Assembly: GCA_949289155.1 (NCBI GenBank)
Contig: CASEMX010000009.1
Location: 1 to 62,989, forward strand
Direction: 5' to 3'
DNA from: an uncultured Parabacteroides sp.
GTDB lineage: Bacteria > Bacteroidota > Bacteroidia > Bacteroidales > Tannerellaceae
DNA: 62,989 bases
Shown here: piece after piece, positions 62,613-62,989 of the stretch
How positions within the stretch are numbered: the stretch's first letter is position 1
Layout of the letters: the number at the start of each line of letters is the position of its first letter
The notes under the pieces: generated by a model
The model's input: only the letters and a program-made list of their open reading frames with translations
Told to the model about the DNA's origin: nothing
Database searches by the model: none
Position numbers and translations under genes: made by a program

Positions 62613-62989
62613 GAGATTCTTTCATACGATTGCCTTCGTCCGCCGTATTGGAGCTGACCTATCAATGCAATCATCATTGCTTGTTCTGTTCGTGCCCTTG
62701 GTATGTTCCCAATTCCACTTATCTTAAACAAAGAGAATTGAATTTGCAAGAATGGAAAGAGGTGGTAGATCGATTATATGCGGAAGGCGTAAGAAGTTTT
62801 TCCATTTCGGGTGGAGAAGCTTTGTTAAAAGACGGTATGCCTGAATTAGTAGAATATATTCGGGAAGAAGGTTTGAAGAGGGGAATAGACAACGAGATTG
62901 TTCTTATATCCAATGCGCGTTTGATGAATGAAAGTTATCTGAATCTATTCAAGCGTTGTCGTGTACATTTAAGCATGAGCCTTCCCGGA
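62609..62989 (+). CDS. Radical SAM enzyme, 5' part (runs off the window)
   Basis: 127 residues seen from MRDSFIRLPSSAVLELTYQC. The CxxxCxxC cluster motif is at Cys20, Cys24, Cys27 (YQCNHHCLFCS), followed by SISGGEALL, the GGE/SAM-binding motif. Radical SAM enzymes use a 4Fe-4S cluster and SAM to start radical chemistry. With a Cys-rich small protein directly upstream, a peptide- or protein-modifying maturase is a reasonable guess. The C-terminal SPASM-type region that would tell is beyond the window end. Confidence 0.88.
   Translation, partial: MRDSFIRLPSSAVLELTYQCNHHCLFCSCPWYVPNSTYLKQRELNLQEWKEVVDRLYAEGVRSFSISGGEALLKDGMPELVEYIREEGLKRGIDNEIVLISNARLMNESYLNLFKRCRVHLSMSLPG

Overview
The window looks like a chromosome segment from a Bacteroidales bacterium, most likely a Tannerellaceae/Parabacteroides- or Porphyromonas-like lineage. 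Four things point there. Promoters follow the Bacteroidetes pattern (TAnnTTTG at -7, TTTG-like at -33). There is a type IX secretion sortase (PorU) and its outer-membrane partner PorV. Two very large secreted proteins end in DUF6383/T9SS-like C-terminal domains. MurA carries Asp in place of the usual catalytic Cys. Everything here was read by eye; no database search was run.

Layout. 0-10.3 kb: two giant secreted proteins. 10.7-14.9 kb: rpmH, then PASTA protein, RluD-type pseudouridine synthase, Ddl and an acyltransferase, all on +. 15-24.5 kb: a TPR protein, MscS channel, RluA-type synthase, tRNA-Thr(CGT), a lipoprotein, a Tat-like sugar isomerase, hisS and mnmA. 24.9-29.1 kb: an aromatic amino acid operon (prephenate dehydratase, aminotransferase, DAHP synthase/chorismate mutase, prephenate dehydrogenase) behind a Phe/Tyr-rich leader peptide and attenuator. 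29.3-36.2 kb: a sigma-like membrane protein, DUF4290, murA, rimM, an M23 peptidase, dxr and rseP. 36.7-44 kb, on -: rsgA, frr, pyrH, ispF, ackA/pta, cdaA and folP. 44.3-55.3 kb: rex, a FAH-family enzyme, porU, porV, xseA, a subtilase, an Lrp-type regulator and two FKBP isomerases.

From about 55.8 kb the DNA becomes very AT-rich and looks horizontally acquired. It holds a candidate structured RNA, a 1237-residue WG-repeat protein with an in-frame stop before what looks like its original C-terminus, an AbiE-like toxin/antitoxin pair lying between a truncated and an intact copy of one gene, and the start of a radical SAM enzyme.

The most unusual feature is spread through the gaps between genes. 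At least nine intergenic regions hold tandem arrays of short palindromes, with a period of 21-24 bp or twice that (41-42 bp). The sequence differs at nearly every locus, but the architecture is the same and the two palindrome arms vary together. One array runs into the 3' end of dxr and encodes its last residues. As far as I recall, the closest described relatives are the BrickBuilt MITEs of Porphyromonas gingivalis, whose unit sizes are similar; the locus-specific sequences and shared spacing here deserve attention.
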